Assembly: GCA_041658725.1 (NCBI GenBank)
Contig: JBAZZQ010000005.1
Span: forward strand, 29,063 to 93,062
Reading direction: 5' to 3'
DNA from: JBAZZQ01 sp041658725
GTDB lineage: Bacteria; Planctomycetota; Phycisphaerae; JAAYCJ01
Length of the DNA: 64,000 nt
The notes below the pieces were generated by a model, which was not told where the DNA came from, made no database searches, and saw only the letters and a program-made list of their open reading frames with translations. Numbering within the stretch: position 1 is the stretch's first letter; each line of letters starts with the position of its first letter. The translations under genes and the position numbers were made by a program. Of this stretch, positions 16,342-25,537 are shown one piece after another.

Positions 16342-19065
16342 ATGGATAGAAAGAATGTTTTTTATGTCTTAAGTACTCACTGGGACAGGGAATGGTACCA
16401 AAGTTTTCAGGATTTTCGATATCGACTGATTAAGGTGTTCGATAAGATTATGGATGGTCTTGGGAGCGGGGATTTGAAAGGACCATTTCAAATGGATGGT
16501 CAAGCTATTCTCTTGGAAGATTACCTGGAGATTCGGCCTGAGAGAAGGCAAGAGATAGTTGATTATCTTCGAACCGGAAAACTAGTGGCAGGTCCGTGGT
16601 ATGTGCAGCCGGATGAATTTCTCGTTTCCGGCGAAGCTTTGGTTCGAAATTTACAATTGGGCCGAAAGATTGTTCGCGGTCTTGGCGGAAAACCCTCAGA
16701 CGCCGGATTTGTCTGTGATATTTTCGGCCATAACAGCCAATTGCCGCAGATTCTTGATGGATTTGGAATCAAAGTGGCTTTTCTCTGGAGAGGAATTAAT
16801 CTATTAGACAAACGAATTGTCAAGTGGCGAGGCGCCGATGGAACAGACGTTCTGGCCTATGTTTTCGGGAAATCGGGATACAGTGATTTTGCATTTAAAG
16901 TTCGACGATGCTGGGCGAAAGATGATCAGAGGGGAAGGGGGAAAATCTTGGAAGACTTCCGGGAATACATTCATGAAGAGGAAAAATTGCACCCGAACCT
17001 TCCGATTCTGGCCTTTGACGGGGGGGACCACCAGGGATGGGATACGTGCATTTATAAAATACTTACTGAGGAAATGGACAAAGAGCAAACACCGTACAAA
17101 ATTGTCCATGAGTCTTTGGACTCGTATCTGAACGAACTTTTACCGCACCGAGACTCTATTGATATGCTGCTTGAAGGCGAACTTCGCGAGCCGGCCTTTT
17201 ATCCCTCTGATTTAAATAAGCAGTGGTTAATTCCGGGAGTATTGTCCAGTCGCGTTTGGATCAAACAGATGAACGCGGAATGTCAGACGCTTCTTTGTCA
17301 ATGGGTCGAGCCATTCTGTACTTTCGCGGCACTCACTTTGGGATGTGAGTATCCCAAAGGATTCGTCGACTCCGCCTGGAAATGGTTGATACAGAATCAT
17401 CCACACGATTCGATATGTGGTTGTGGTATCGACCAGATTCATGAGGACATGAAGTATCGATTCAGTCAAACACGCTCTATTGCCGATCGACTGATGACGG
17501 AGGCTTCCAAATGGCTGGCGGCGTCAATTGAAGGTTCCATCGGTGACGATGAGGCTCGGGTGGTTGTTTTCAATCCACTGACTTTGCCGATAGATCAAAC
17601 AATCGAGATGACTCTCCAAATTCCGACTTCCTGGCCCTCCTTTAACGAATTCTTTGGCTTTGAGGGTAAACCGGCCTTTAAACTTTATGACGACCATGGA
17701 AAAGAAATCCCCTACCAACGCATCTCACAAAGAAATAATCGCATCAAGGTTCGAATCCACGAAACCAAATTTCCCGAATCCTTTAGAACGCATGATGTAA
17801 CAGTAGCTTTACCCGTAAAAATTCCCCCGATGGGTTATATAACCATTACGATTAAAGCGGGGGAACGTTTGGAATTGGAGGGCGATGAAATAACCAAATC
17901 CCCGACTCGTTATGCAGAGGTACCGAGTCTTGTGACAAGCGAGAGATCCATGGCCAACAAGTTTCTGGACGTAACTATTGAAACCAATGGGAGCGTCACC
18001 TTGACGGATAAGCGAACAAAACAAATCTATTCACGATTGCTCACGTTTGAAGATGTCGCCGATATTGGCGATGGCTGGTATCATGGGGTGGCCGTCAATG
18101 ACCGTGCCTGTGTGTCGACCGCCTGCCGTAGCGAGGTGGCCCTGGTCCACAACGGACCGTATCTCTGCACGTTTCAGTGTCGGACACCTTTTTCTGTTCC
18201 CGATGAATTTTGCTTTGATACTATGGTCCGAAGTGAACGAAGGGTTGAACTAATAATTGATACTCTCCTTAGTCTTCGCCCCGATTGCCCTTACCTTGAG
18301 GTAACCACAACCATCGTCAATCCCGCTAAAGATCATCGTCTGCGGGTTCTCTTTCCTAGCGGGTCCAAAGCCCAAACGTACCTCGCCGATAGTCCCTTCG
18401 ACGTTGTGGAACGTTCGATTGCCCTGCGTGCCGACAATCACCTGTATCGTGAGCTTGAAGTCGAAACCAAACCGCAACAAAGCTGGACGGCGGTCTTTGA
18501 TGGTCAACGAGGGTTGGCCATCATTAGTACCGGCTTAAATGAAAGCGCTGTTTGCGATTTACCGGAGCGACCAATTGCTCTGACCCTGCTTCGCGCCACC
18601 CGACGCACTGTTTTTACCGATGGTGAACCCAATGGCCAAAACCAGGGACAATGGAAATTCCGGTACTGGATTGTTCCCCTCTCGGAAAAACCTCATCCTT
18701 CCATTCTGACCAACTTGGGACTGCAACTTGCGGCTGGCATTAAAACGGTCCAACTCTTTCCGGAAGATTTAGCGATCTATCAGCCTAAAGTCGCGTTACC
18801 CAGACAACAGTGTTTTCTGCAGGTGGAAGGCGATGCGGTGGTTTCCTGCGTCCGGCAAGAGGATTCACGCCTGGAGATCAGAATGTTTAACCCAACGCAG
18901 AAAAAAATCACAACCACCGTCCATGTAAGTCCTTTGATGAAATTCTCTCGGGTCCTTTCTGTTAATTTCGAAAATCAGTCGCGGGTCGAGCCCATCCCAA
19001 TTAAAAATGGTTCTTTCACGATCATTCTGAGTCCCAAGCAGATCATTACGCTACATTTGACATAA
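16342..19065 (+). CDS. Alpha-mannosidase, glycoside hydrolase family 38
   Basis: 907 aa, no signal peptide. The N-terminus has the GH38 zinc-site motif STHWDREWYQSF (H13, D15), the catalytic region FVCDIFGHNSQLPQIL with D126 as the expected nucleophile and a zinc ligand, and NHPHDSICGCGIDQIH, the third conserved block. The C-terminal 500 residues match the beta-sandwich domains of GH38. It is the retaining, zinc-dependent exo-alpha-mannosidase class acting on N-glycan-like or mannosylglycerate-type substrates; the exact linkage cannot be told. The ribosome site is aaagga about 12 bases upstream. It closes the glycan locus and is followed by a hairpin. Confidence 0.92.
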   Translation: MDRKNVFYVLSTHWDREWYQSFQDFRYRLIKVFDKIMDGLGSGDLKGPFQMDGQAILLEDYLEIRPERRQEIVDYLRTGKLVAGPWYVQPDEFLVSGEALVRNLQLGRKIVRGLGGKPSDAGFVCDIFGHNSQLPQILDGFGIKVAFLWRGINLLDKRIVKWRGADGTDVLAYVFGKSGYSDFAFKVRRCWAKDDQRGRGKILEDFREYIHEEEKLHPNLPILAFDGGDHQGWDTCIYKILTEEMDKEQTPYKIVHESLDSYLNELLPHRDSIDMLLEGELREPAFYPSDLNKQWLIPGVLSSRVWIKQMNAECQTLLCQWVEPFCTFAALTLGCEYPKGFVDSAWKWLIQNHPHDSICGCGIDQIHEDMKYRFSQTRSIADRLMTEASKWLAASIEGSIGDDEARVVVFNPLTLPIDQTIEMTLQIPTSWPSFNEFFGFEGKPAFKLYDDHGKEIPYQRISQRNNRIKVRIHETKFPESFRTHDVTVALPVKIPPMGYITITIKAGERLELEGDEITKSPTRYAEVPSLVTSERSMANKFLDVTIETNGSVTLTDKRTKQIYSRLLTFEDVADIGDGWYHGVAVNDRACVSTACRSEVALVHNGPYLCTFQCRTPFSVPDEFCFDTMVRSERRVELIIDTLLSLRPDCPYLEVTTTIVNPAKDHRLRVLFPSGSKAQTYLADSPFDVVERSIALRADNHLYRELEVETKPQQSWTAVFDGQRGLAIISTGLNESAVCDLPERPIALTLLRATRRTVFTDGEPNGQNQGQWKFRYWIVPLSEKPHPSILTNLGLQLAAGIKTVQLFPEDLAIYQPKVALPRQQCFLQVEGDAVVSCVRQEDSRLEIRMFNPTQKKITTTVHVSPLMKFSRVLSVNFENQSRVEPIPIKNGSFTIILSPKQIITLHLT

Positions 19066-19446
19066 TGGCCTTGTACAGAAATGGAGATCAACCGACTCAG
19101 CCTCGTAACCACGGATGTTTCTTCTGAGGAATTGACGTATCCCCATTCAATTGTCACTGATATGGCACTCATACGGCATGCTGAGTTGATCTGGGATGGG
19201 CATCGAGTGGGTTTCGTGTGTGTTGCTTGTTTGGGCCGATTCTGTCTTCACGAAAAAGCTCTGTCAAAGTCTTTTAAAGTGGATTTAGCCCGGAGTAGGG
19301 GCTTTCTAAGCCCTCACTCCGGCCAAGGAATTTCAGCCCACAGTTACCCTTAAATACTTGAACCCCCGCTCCTCTTTCGTTCCTTTCCTTCCATTCCCTT
19401 GACCCTCCATACGAGGCCAAGGGAATTATACCCGGAGATACCAAAC
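19066..19446. other. Intergenic region after the mannosidase
   Basis: 381 bases with no convincing gene. A 90-codon open frame at 19081 lacks a ribosome site and protein character. The stretch contains one strong hairpin (19290-19322) and a pyrimidine-rich segment before the ggag site of the next gene. Confidence 0.6.
19290..19322 (+). terminator. Hairpin, likely terminator-like
   Basis: Arms 19290-19302 and 19310-19322 pair at 11 of 13 positions (ccggagt...ggggc with gccct...actccgg) around a 7-base loop. No U-tract follows, so it is not a classic intrinsic terminator. Confidence 0.45.
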
Positions 19447-19914
19447 ATGAACGAATCCACCAAAATTGAATTCCGCCACCGGCGGATCAGCCAGTTGACC
19501 GATTTTACCGAACTAGCGGAAATGCTGTTCCCCAGCAATCGCAATCAGCAGCACGCAGCCGGTGCAATTTTGTTTGAACTCAAATGGGCCGATTCGATCG
19601 TACCTAATCTTTCCTATCTGGAGGACAAGTATCAGATTTCCCGGCGGGTCATGGAGCGAACGCGGGCCAAACTGACCCGAGTGGGACTGATTGAACACGT
19701 CAGCCGGTTCAGTTCAAGGCATGGCGGTCAGGAAGGCTGGATGTTGTCGAGTCGGTTTGAGAGTGGCCTGAACCTGCTGGCAAAAAAAATTACGGATTTA
19801 AAAGATGTCTCGAAAAGTTCCAAGGATAAAGAAGCCCTCCTGCTCCAACTCCTGGATGCCCGGCGAAACATTTATAAGCAATCCCCTCCCCAGAGAACTA
19901 TGGAGGAGGATTAA
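19447..19914 (+). CDS. Winged-helix-like DNA-binding protein
   Basis: 155 aa from the ATG at 19447, with ggag 9 bases upstream. The middle (LSYLEDKYQISRRVMERTRA followed by KLTRVGLIEHVSRF) has the pattern of a winged helix: a helix-turn-helix followed by 'L...GLI..V.RF' as the wing approach. The C-terminus is a charged helix. Likely a small transcription regulator or a replication-initiator relative on mobile DNA. It is five bases upstream of a secreted Pro-rich protein and forms a two-gene unit with it. The family is not recognised with confidence. Confidence 0.55.
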   Translation: MNESTKIEFRHRRISQLTDFTELAEMLFPSNRNQQHAAGAILFELKWADSIVPNLSYLEDKYQISRRVMERTRAKLTRVGLIEHVSRFSSRHGGQEGWMLSSRFESGLNLLAKKITDLKDVSKSSKDKEALLLQLLDARRNIYKQSPPQRTMEED

Positions 19915-19918
19915 TTCC

Positions 19919-20395
19919 ATGGGCAAACTCAATCCAATGATCGTAATAATCCTGATTGTTCTATTCGTCACTGTGGCACATAAGACAGGGGCAATGGGCT
20001 ATGGACCGGCCCCTATCATTCCAGATCCTTACCGCACGCAATATGCTTCTTCCCCTTATGAGATAGGAATCTCGCCTTGGGACCCTTGGCCGGAATATCC
20101 TGTGACACCCGATCCATTTCGCCGGACGATGAACCCCGTATTATCGCCGATAATGGTGCCGTACCCAAACCTTCACATGTCCTCGGTCTCAGTTCCCTAT
20201 CCTGTTCTTCTGAGAATTCCCCGACCGTATGTTCCCCGCGGGCCGATGCCGCGAATCCGGAGTTCTCCATATGTTCCGGAATTATCACCCCAAAACCCGG
20301 TGCCGATACGGCCTCAAGCAGTTTCAATTTCTCCTTTCGAATCGCCGCCTCTCCGGCCACGATCCAGTAATCCGGTCGGACCAAATTTCCCCTGA
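19919..20395 (+). CDS. Small secreted proline-rich protein
   Basis: 158 aa from the ATG at 19919, with ggagg 9 bases upstream. A hydrophobic signal or anchor segment (PMIVIILIVLFVTVAHKTGAM) precedes a low-complexity region of roughly one-fifth proline with repeated P-x-P, PYV and SP units. No domain is recognised. It starts five bases after the winged-helix gene and converges on the DUF488 remnant. It could be a cell-surface or periplasmic linker protein; the evidence for expression is the good ribosome site. Confidence 0.5.
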   Translation: MGKLNPMIVIILIVLFVTVAHKTGAMGYGPAPIIPDPYRTQYASSPYEIGISPWDPWPEYPVTPDPFRRTMNPVLSPIMVPYPNLHMSSVSVPYPVLLRIPRPYVPRGPMPRIRSSPYVPELSPQNPVPIRPQAVSISPFESPPLRPRSSNPVGPNFP

Positions 20396-20400
20396 GCCGC

Positions 20401-20631
20401 CTATTGGATATGTTTCCACGGATAGTCTTTCTGAACCAGATAATCGGAGATAAGCTTGCGGTGGCATTGCTCCGGATTCTTCTCCGCACAAAGCAGGCAA
20501 TACGGAGATGGTACTTTTAATAGTCGCTCCGTCAGCAAGTCGCCCGCTTTGTCCAGCAGTTGCCGGTATCTTTCCGGCCAATCCTCAAAATCCAGGAAGA
20601 TATTCCCCAGTTCCACAAAGGAAATGTACTG
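20401..20631 (-). pseudogene. DUF488 family C-terminal fragment, cut by an IS
   Basis: About 77 codons on the minus strand, beginning exactly at the IS inverted repeat. The text QYISFVELGNIFLDF, then WPERYRQLLDKAG and CLLCAEKNPEQCHRKLISDY is typical of the C-terminal half of DUF488 proteins, whose CAEK-x-x-x-x-CHR motif is well conserved. The N-terminal half, which should carry TIGHS and DVR motifs, is not found on the far side of the element (22107-22225), so the upstream half was lost by deletion as well as by insertion. Function of the family is unknown. Confidence 0.8.
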
Positions 20632-20679
20632 GAGCCTGTTGCATAATTCGGAGTTGACAAGTGAATAGTTTTTTCGGCC

Positions 20680-20688
20680 TGTTATAAT
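20680..20688 (+). promoter_or_regulatory. Extended -10 promoter of the transposase
   Basis: tgttataat matches the extended -10 form TGnTATAAT, 40 bases upstream of the transposase start. The nearby ttgaca at 20654 is 23 bases away, too far for a normal -35. Confidence 0.5.
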
Positions 20689-20728
20689 GGGGCGAACAGA
20701 GTTTTGATCGAATTGGAAAGGATGCCCC

Positions 20729-21913
20729 ATGGCTTACAATTTTCTGCCCTGCGACCGTAATCAAGCGTATCTGTTGCCGCCGTCTTTGAGGGACTGGCTG
20801 CCCGACGGCCATCTGGCATGGTTCGTCCTGGACGCGGTCGAACAACTCGACCTTCAGCCGCTTTATGCCCGATATCGCAGCGACGGCATCGGCAACACGG
20901 CGTTCAATCCGACGATGATGGTGGCTTTGCTGATTTATGCCTATTGCACGGGCGAGCGTTCCAGCCGCCGCATCGAACGTTCCTGCGAGAGCGACGTCGC
21001 CTATCGTGTGGTCGCGGCTAATCAGGTTCCCGACCATACCACCCTGAGTCGTTTTCGCAAGGACAACGAGCGACATCTCAAGGGGCTGTTTCTCGCGATT
21101 TTGCGGTTATGCGCGGAGGCCGGCCTGGTGAAGCTCGGCGTGGTCTCGCTGGACGGCACGAAGATGAAGGCCTGCCAGGAAAGGCTTGAGCGTGAACAGG
21201 AGCAAGCCCGCGAGGCTCAGCGGGAGAAGATCAACGAACGCGAAAATAAGGAAAAGGAAACGGGCAAAACTCCGCGAGGCCGCAAGCCCAAGTCGCCTGA
21301 TGAGGTGTCCGATGAAACCGCGAAAGCGAATGTGACCGACCCCGAAAGCCGGATCGTCAAGACGCGCAAAGGGTATGAGCAGGGGTATAACGCGCAGACC
21401 GTGGTGACGAAGGAACAGATCATCCTCGCCGCCGATGTGACATCGCAGGAGAACGATCAGAAGCAGTTGCATCCGATGCTTGAGCAGGCCGAATCGAATC
21501 GACGGGCGACGGCTATTGAGGAAAAGCTGGGGGTCGCGTTGGCGGATGCGGGCTATTGCAGCGATGAGAATTTGACGACGAAACCGTCCGGCGATGTTGA
21601 GTTGCTGGTGGCGACGAAGAAGGATTGGAAGCAACGGCAGGCCCTGAAAGAGCCTCCGCGGCCAGCGCCGATGACGGCGGCATTGTCCGCGACCGAATCG
21701 ATGGAACAGAAGCTTCTGACCCAGCGAGGGCGTGCGTTGTACAAGCTGCGAGGTCAGACGGTTGAGCCGGTGTTCGGTCAGATAAAAAGTTGTCGCGGTA
21801 TCGTGCGTTTTGTGCGTCGCGGGCTCGAGGCTGCGCGTGGCGAATGGTTGTTCATCTGCACCACACACAATATTTTAAAGCTGTGGCGCAGCGGCCAGGC
21901 GGCTTGGGTCTGA
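20729..21913 (+). CDS. IS1182-type transposase
   Basis: 394 aa. The N-terminal domain starts NFLPCDRNQAYLLPPSLRDW and continues HLAWFVLDAVEQLDL, YRSDGIGNTAFNPTMMVALL and CESDVAYRVVAANQVPDHTT (DUF772-type). The DDE core follows with VVSLDGTKMKA, a charged insert, a central ADAGYCSDEN block and the C-terminal EPVFGQIKSCRGIVRF containing the final acidic residue. The frame is intact. Start ATG has aagga 6 bases upstream. The opposite strand carries a 253-codon open frame that is an artefact of the GC-rich codons. Confidence 0.93.
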   Translation: MAYNFLPCDRNQAYLLPPSLRDWLPDGHLAWFVLDAVEQLDLQPLYARYRSDGIGNTAFNPTMMVALLIYAYCTGERSSRRIERSCESDVAYRVVAANQVPDHTTLSRFRKDNERHLKGLFLAILRLCAEAGLVKLGVVSLDGTKMKACQERLEREQEQAREAQREKINERENKEKETGKTPRGRKPKSPDEVSDETAKANVTDPESRIVKTRKGYEQGYNAQTVVTKEQIILAADVTSQENDQKQLHPMLEQAESNRRATAIEEKLGVALADAGYCSDENLTTKPSGDVELLVATKKDWKQRQALKEPPRPAPMTAALSATESMEQKLLTQRGRALYKLRGQTVEPVFGQIKSCRGIVRFVRRGLEAARGEWLFICTTHNILKLWRSGQAAWV

Positions 21914-22225
21914 GAAAGACCCACAAGGACCGTATCGACCAACAAAATCACCTGCCGATACGATGAAATGAGAAGGTTGATGAAAGAAGTATTGAAAACG
22001 GGATAAAACCAGATCATTGCTCGGAGAGAACGGGAAAACAAAGCCATCCCGCCTCCCCGCTCGTAGATTCAATGGTTGGATTTGCGATTGATTATGCAAC
22101 AGGCTCTCAAGTTGAGTAAATATGTTTTCAACAAAGCAATTCCATTTCAAAAACCTAACATATTAATGCCTGAGCTAAGTTAATACCGACTTGAGGTAAT
22201 TCTCCATCCGTCTTTTGCCACTATT

Positions 22226-23665
22226 TTACATCCGCCAGGGTTGATCAATTTCCTCCAGAGTCTTGCCCTTGGTTTCAGGCAACAGACGCCAGCCGAAGAG
22301 TAATGCCAGTAGACTCATCCCGGCGAACACCCAAAACGCTCCCGCCGCTGAGCCAATCTGCCGTTGTGACCACGCCGCAAGCAGCGGAAACACCAGCACG
22401 CTGGTGAAACCGGACAGCCACAGCACGGTAGTACAGACGCTGACTGCGCGCACTCGCAACGGCCCGGAGTAGAGTTCGGAGATCATCAACCACGGTAGAG
22501 GCCCGAGCCCGAGCGCGTGGCACATGACCACCAAGAGCGTCAACCCGATGATCGCCGGCCCGGTCATACCGACGTGGTAGGCCCACCCCAGCAACGCAAT
22601 GCATACCGTCATCCCTCCCGCGGAGCTCATCCAGATTGCGCGCCGCCCCACGTGGTCCACCAGCCAGATCGAGAGCACGGTGAACCCCACGTTCGCGCAC
22701 GACACCAGCAGCACGACGGCTAGTGCATCGCCCGCCACCGGAAACCCGCCCTGTTGAAATAGAGTCGGCAGATACGAAATCACCCCGGTGCCGCCGGTCC
22801 AGTTGTTGAACACGCCCAACAATATCCCCGTGAGCAGTGCCCAGCGGATTCCAGGGCGAAGCAGGTCGCGATACGAGCCGCTCATCCTTCCGTCACCGGC
22901 GCGGATGACGTCGAGTTCGCCCGCGATCTGTCCGGAGTCGCGGATCGCTTGCATCACGGCCATCGTTTCCGTTTCTCGCCGATGCGTCAGCAACCAGTGG
23001 GGACTATCGGGGATTTTCGTCAGCAACAGTAGCAGCACGACGCTCGGAACGGCAGTCGAACCCAGCAGCCAACGCCAGATGATATCTGGCGGCAGGGTGG
23101 TAGCCAGGAGCCACCCCATCGCCACGCCCAGCAGCGCGCCTATCGTCAATACCAACTGATAGAGCAACCCGAACTGGCCCCGCCGTGTGGGAGGTGCCAT
23201 TTCGGTGATATACATCGGCGCGGCAATCGAAATGATTCCTGTTGCCACCCCCGACACCAGCCGAAACAAAACCAACACCATGACACTTGAGGCCAGCGCC
23301 GCTCCGAGGGAGCCAACGATGAACAATGCCGTCGCTATGCCGAGACACTTGCGGGCACCCAGGTGTTCCTGTATCCAGACACCTCCGGTTGTCGCCAGGA
23401 GACAACCGAACAGGAACGCCGATGTCACCATCCCGAATACCAGCGGGATCATCTGGAAATACTGTCGTACAAAGATCTGAGCTCCGCCAAAGGTCCCCCC
23501 GTCATACCCGAACAGGAACGCGCCAAGCGCTGCGATGGCACAGGCAGAATACGCACGGGAGCTGGCTGGCGGCGCGTTTCTGAAGGAAGCGCCTGTCGCG
23601 GACATCGTCTTTTCAGCAAGGTCAGGAGTGTCCGATACTTCGGCTCTGCAAGTGTTCCGGTTCAT
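22226..23665 (-). CDS. Sugar-porter-type MFS transporter
   Basis: 479 aa from the ATG at 23665, whose ATGA overlaps the stop of the upstream FG-GAP gene by four bases, indicating coupled translation; a TTG nine codons earlier is less likely. Twelve hydrophobic segments follow a cytoplasmic tail. Sugar-porter signatures are AALGAFLFGYDGG, PTRRGQFGLLYQLVLTIGAL, PDSPHWLL and the end PETKGKTLEEI. Import of a monosaccharide or similar solute by proton symport is the expected role. No terminator is evident before the IS end 119 bases downstream. Together with the FG-GAP gene it looks like cargo next to the integrase. Confidence 0.88.
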   Translation of the reverse strand: MNRNTCRAEVSDTPDLAEKTMSATGASFRNAPPASSRAYSACAIAALGAFLFGYDGGTFGGAQIFVRQYFQMIPLVFGMVTSAFLFGCLLATTGGVWIQEHLGARKCLGIATALFIVGSLGAALASSVMVLVLFRLVSGVATGIISIAAPMYITEMAPPTRRGQFGLLYQLVLTIGALLGVAMGWLLATTLPPDIIWRWLLGSTAVPSVVLLLLLTKIPDSPHWLLTHRRETETMAVMQAIRDSGQIAGELDVIRAGDGRMSGSYRDLLRPGIRWALLTGILLGVFNNWTGGTGVISYLPTLFQQGGFPVAGDALAVVLLVSCANVGFTVLSIWLVDHVGRRAIWMSSAGGMTVCIALLGWAYHVGMTGPAIIGLTLLVVMCHALGLGPLPWLMISELYSGPLRVRAVSVCTTVLWLSGFTSVLVFPLLAAWSQRQIGSAAGAFWVFAGMSLLALLFGWRLLPETKGKTLEEIDQPWRM

Positions 23666-25509
23666 AAATTTTTCTTCGGTAATGTTTTGCAATCAGGTTC
23701 AATTCTGACTTCCCTCAGCTTGGGTGAGCGGCAGCCATTCAGTGAGAAGAACACGGCCTTATACTGCATCCAGTTCGCTACGGAATCTACCATGCGGATC
23801 TCCTGGCCGGGGTGATCGTAGGAAGACCCTTCACCGTCTGGTCCGTGCCACGGTGCCGACTCGAGCCCCTGCTCGGTCCTCGCCCACCTCAACTGAAACT
23901 TCAGATTGGTCTTCTTGGGAACGTCGGCATCCCAGATTATCCGCCCCGGTGTCATTCCGTCGAGGTTCTCGGGGGGTGAGACGAAGTACTCCATCGGCTC
24001 TCTTGTGTAGGTGTTGCCGAAATCCCTGGGACAGGAAAGATGCGGCCCAAGACCCGGCAACCTCGTCACTCTGTCGGGGGAAAGCCCTTCCGGGCCGTTC
24101 CAGAAGAGCAGTGAGTCCACCTGATGACCCAGATCATCCCGGTGGCACACTGCCAGAACATCGCGGTATCCGTTCCCGGTGATATCTATCGCCATATAAG
24201 CGATGCAGGCATCGCACTGCATCACGAAAGGATGATCGAAATCGAATAACTCATCGTTCCCCCAATAGATGAAGGCCTGCAGATCACGCCGGAACTGAGT
24301 GGAGTAAGCAGGCACCAACAGATCCAATTTGCCGTCGTTGTTTACATCCGCAACAGAGATCAATCCGCTTGATGCCTCCGTGGGGTGGAAATCCATTCTG
24401 TCGGGTGAGAAACCGTTCGGCCCACCATAAAGAATATAAAAACCACTCTGGCTCCGATTGTAGTGCCCCATCACCGCAAAGATGATGTCAAGCCATCCGT
24501 CGCCGTTTATATCCACACAGTTGGGTGTTCCGATCATTGGTTCCCCCATTCCCTCGAGCGGAATCTTGACCATCCTGTCGGGAGAATACCCGTCCGGTCC
24601 ACCGAGGAATATCCCAATGAACCCCCGTTTGTCCCCGTAGATGATGTCAAGCCAGCCGTCTTTGTTCACATCCGCAACGAAGAAATCCCCGCACATGTAG
24701 GTCGGTAGTACACTTGAACGTTCAACTGAGAAGCCCTCCGGACCGCCCCAGTAAATGACAGACGACTTTGACATCGTTTCCGGTTTGGAGTCATAAGTCC
24801 CGGCTCCTGCCACTATGTCCAACCAGCCGTCCCGGTTTAGGTCCGCCACCATGATGTAGAAGAACGGATTGCCCAAATGAGGCAAGTCCACATAGCGATC
24901 GGGTTTCAGGCCGTCGGGCCCACCGGGGAATATCCGGACACCTTGCAGCATCGTCGGGATAATAAGTTCGGGATAGCCGTCCAGGTCAGTGTCCGCAAGG
25001 ACATAGGTGTTGGTTGACCCCCCCGTCGGAAGCTCCAGTCGCCGCTCCGGACCGTATTCGTGTTTCTCATTGCCCATGTAGACATACATGGGAAAGTCGG
25101 GATTGAACTGCGACCAGCCTCGCATGGTATTGTTGACGATGATCTCCGGCCTCCCATCCCCATCGAGGTTGCCTGCAGTGCATCCCATTGCGCCAGTCGT
25201 TGCAAGCCAGGTCGAGCGGCCCGGTGAGAACCCATCCGGTCCATTCCAGAAGACAGCAGACGAGGATTCATAAAAGCGGCCGTCCTGATATCTGGAAGTA
25301 ACAATGTCCGGACGACCGTCCCCGTCCAAATCAACGGCTGTGACCCAGGTGCAGTATTCCATAGGCAATAATGACTGGACTTTATTAAGGTCATCCTGGG
25401 CGCGGATCTCCACACCGTTGACGGTAGCCACCAGTAACTCGTTTCTTCCGTCGCCATCCACGTCGACTATGTCAACGCGGATGGCCCCGATGCAGAACAT
25501 GGTGCTCAT
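23662..25509 (-). CDS. FG-GAP/VCBS repeat protein, C-terminal part of a frameshifted gene
   Basis: 615 aa from the ATG at 25509, but the frame is open further upstream and matches the C-terminal continuation of the gene ending at 25538. At least eight blades contain a D-x-[DN]-x-D-G loop (VDVDGDGRNELL, VDLDGDGRPDIV, DTDLDGYPELI, DLNRDGWLDIV, DVNKDGWLDII, DINGDGWLDII, DVNNDGKLDLL, DITGNGYRDVL) and W-N-G-P-x-G-x-S-P-x-R motifs. The last 90 residues are a different, non-repeat domain that starts NLDGMTPGRIIWDADVPK. Surface-exposed, calcium-binding propeller protein of unknown partner. The stop overlaps the MFS start. Confidence 0.8.
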   Translation of the reverse strand: MSTMFCIGAIRVDIVDVDGDGRNELLVATVNGVEIRAQDDLNKVQSLLPMEYCTWVTAVDLDGDGRPDIVTSRYQDGRFYESSSAVFWNGPDGFSPGRSTWLATTGAMGCTAGNLDGDGRPEIIVNNTMRGWSQFNPDFPMYVYMGNEKHEYGPERRLELPTGGSTNTYVLADTDLDGYPELIIPTMLQGVRIFPGGPDGLKPDRYVDLPHLGNPFFYIMVADLNRDGWLDIVAGAGTYDSKPETMSKSSVIYWGGPEGFSVERSSVLPTYMCGDFFVADVNKDGWLDIIYGDKRGFIGIFLGGPDGYSPDRMVKIPLEGMGEPMIGTPNCVDINGDGWLDIIFAVMGHYNRSQSGFYILYGGPNGFSPDRMDFHPTEASSGLISVADVNNDGKLDLLVPAYSTQFRRDLQAFIYWGNDELFDFDHPFVMQCDACIAYMAIDITGNGYRDVLAVCHRDDLGHQVDSLLFWNGPEGLSPDRVTRLPGLGPHLSCPRDFGNTYTREPMEYFVSPPENLDGMTPGRIIWDADVPKKTNLKFQLRWARTEQGLESAPWHGPDGEGSSYDHPGQEIRMVDSVANWMQYKAVFFSLNGCRSPKLREVRIEPDCKTLPKKNL

Positions 25510-25537
25510 TCCTGCCGCATCCAGAATAGTTACCCTG

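Larger units (their letters stand above)
20632..22106 (+). mobile_element. IS1182-family-like insertion sequence
   Basis: 1475 bp bounded by perfect 16-bp inverted repeats: gagcctgttgcataat at 20632-20647 and its complement at 22091-22106. One transposase gene of full length lies between. No clear target duplication is seen directly outside the repeats. The left end splits a DUF488 gene. Family assignment rests on the transposase layout described in its own entry. Confidence 0.85.

Noticed and set aside
20016..20489. 157-codon antisense frame over the Pro-rich gene
   Set aside because: Antisense of proline-rich codons gives Arg/Gly-rich text. The plus-strand gene has a signal segment and a good ribosome site.
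20654..20688. ttgaca plus tataat as a standard promoter for the IS
   Set aside because: The spacer is 23 bases. The extended -10 alone was kept.
21107..21868. 253-codon open frame antisense to the IS1182-type transposase
   Set aside because: It lies wholly within the transposase on the other strand, is rich in Arg/Leu/His, and has no ribosome site. It is a shadow of the GC-rich codons.
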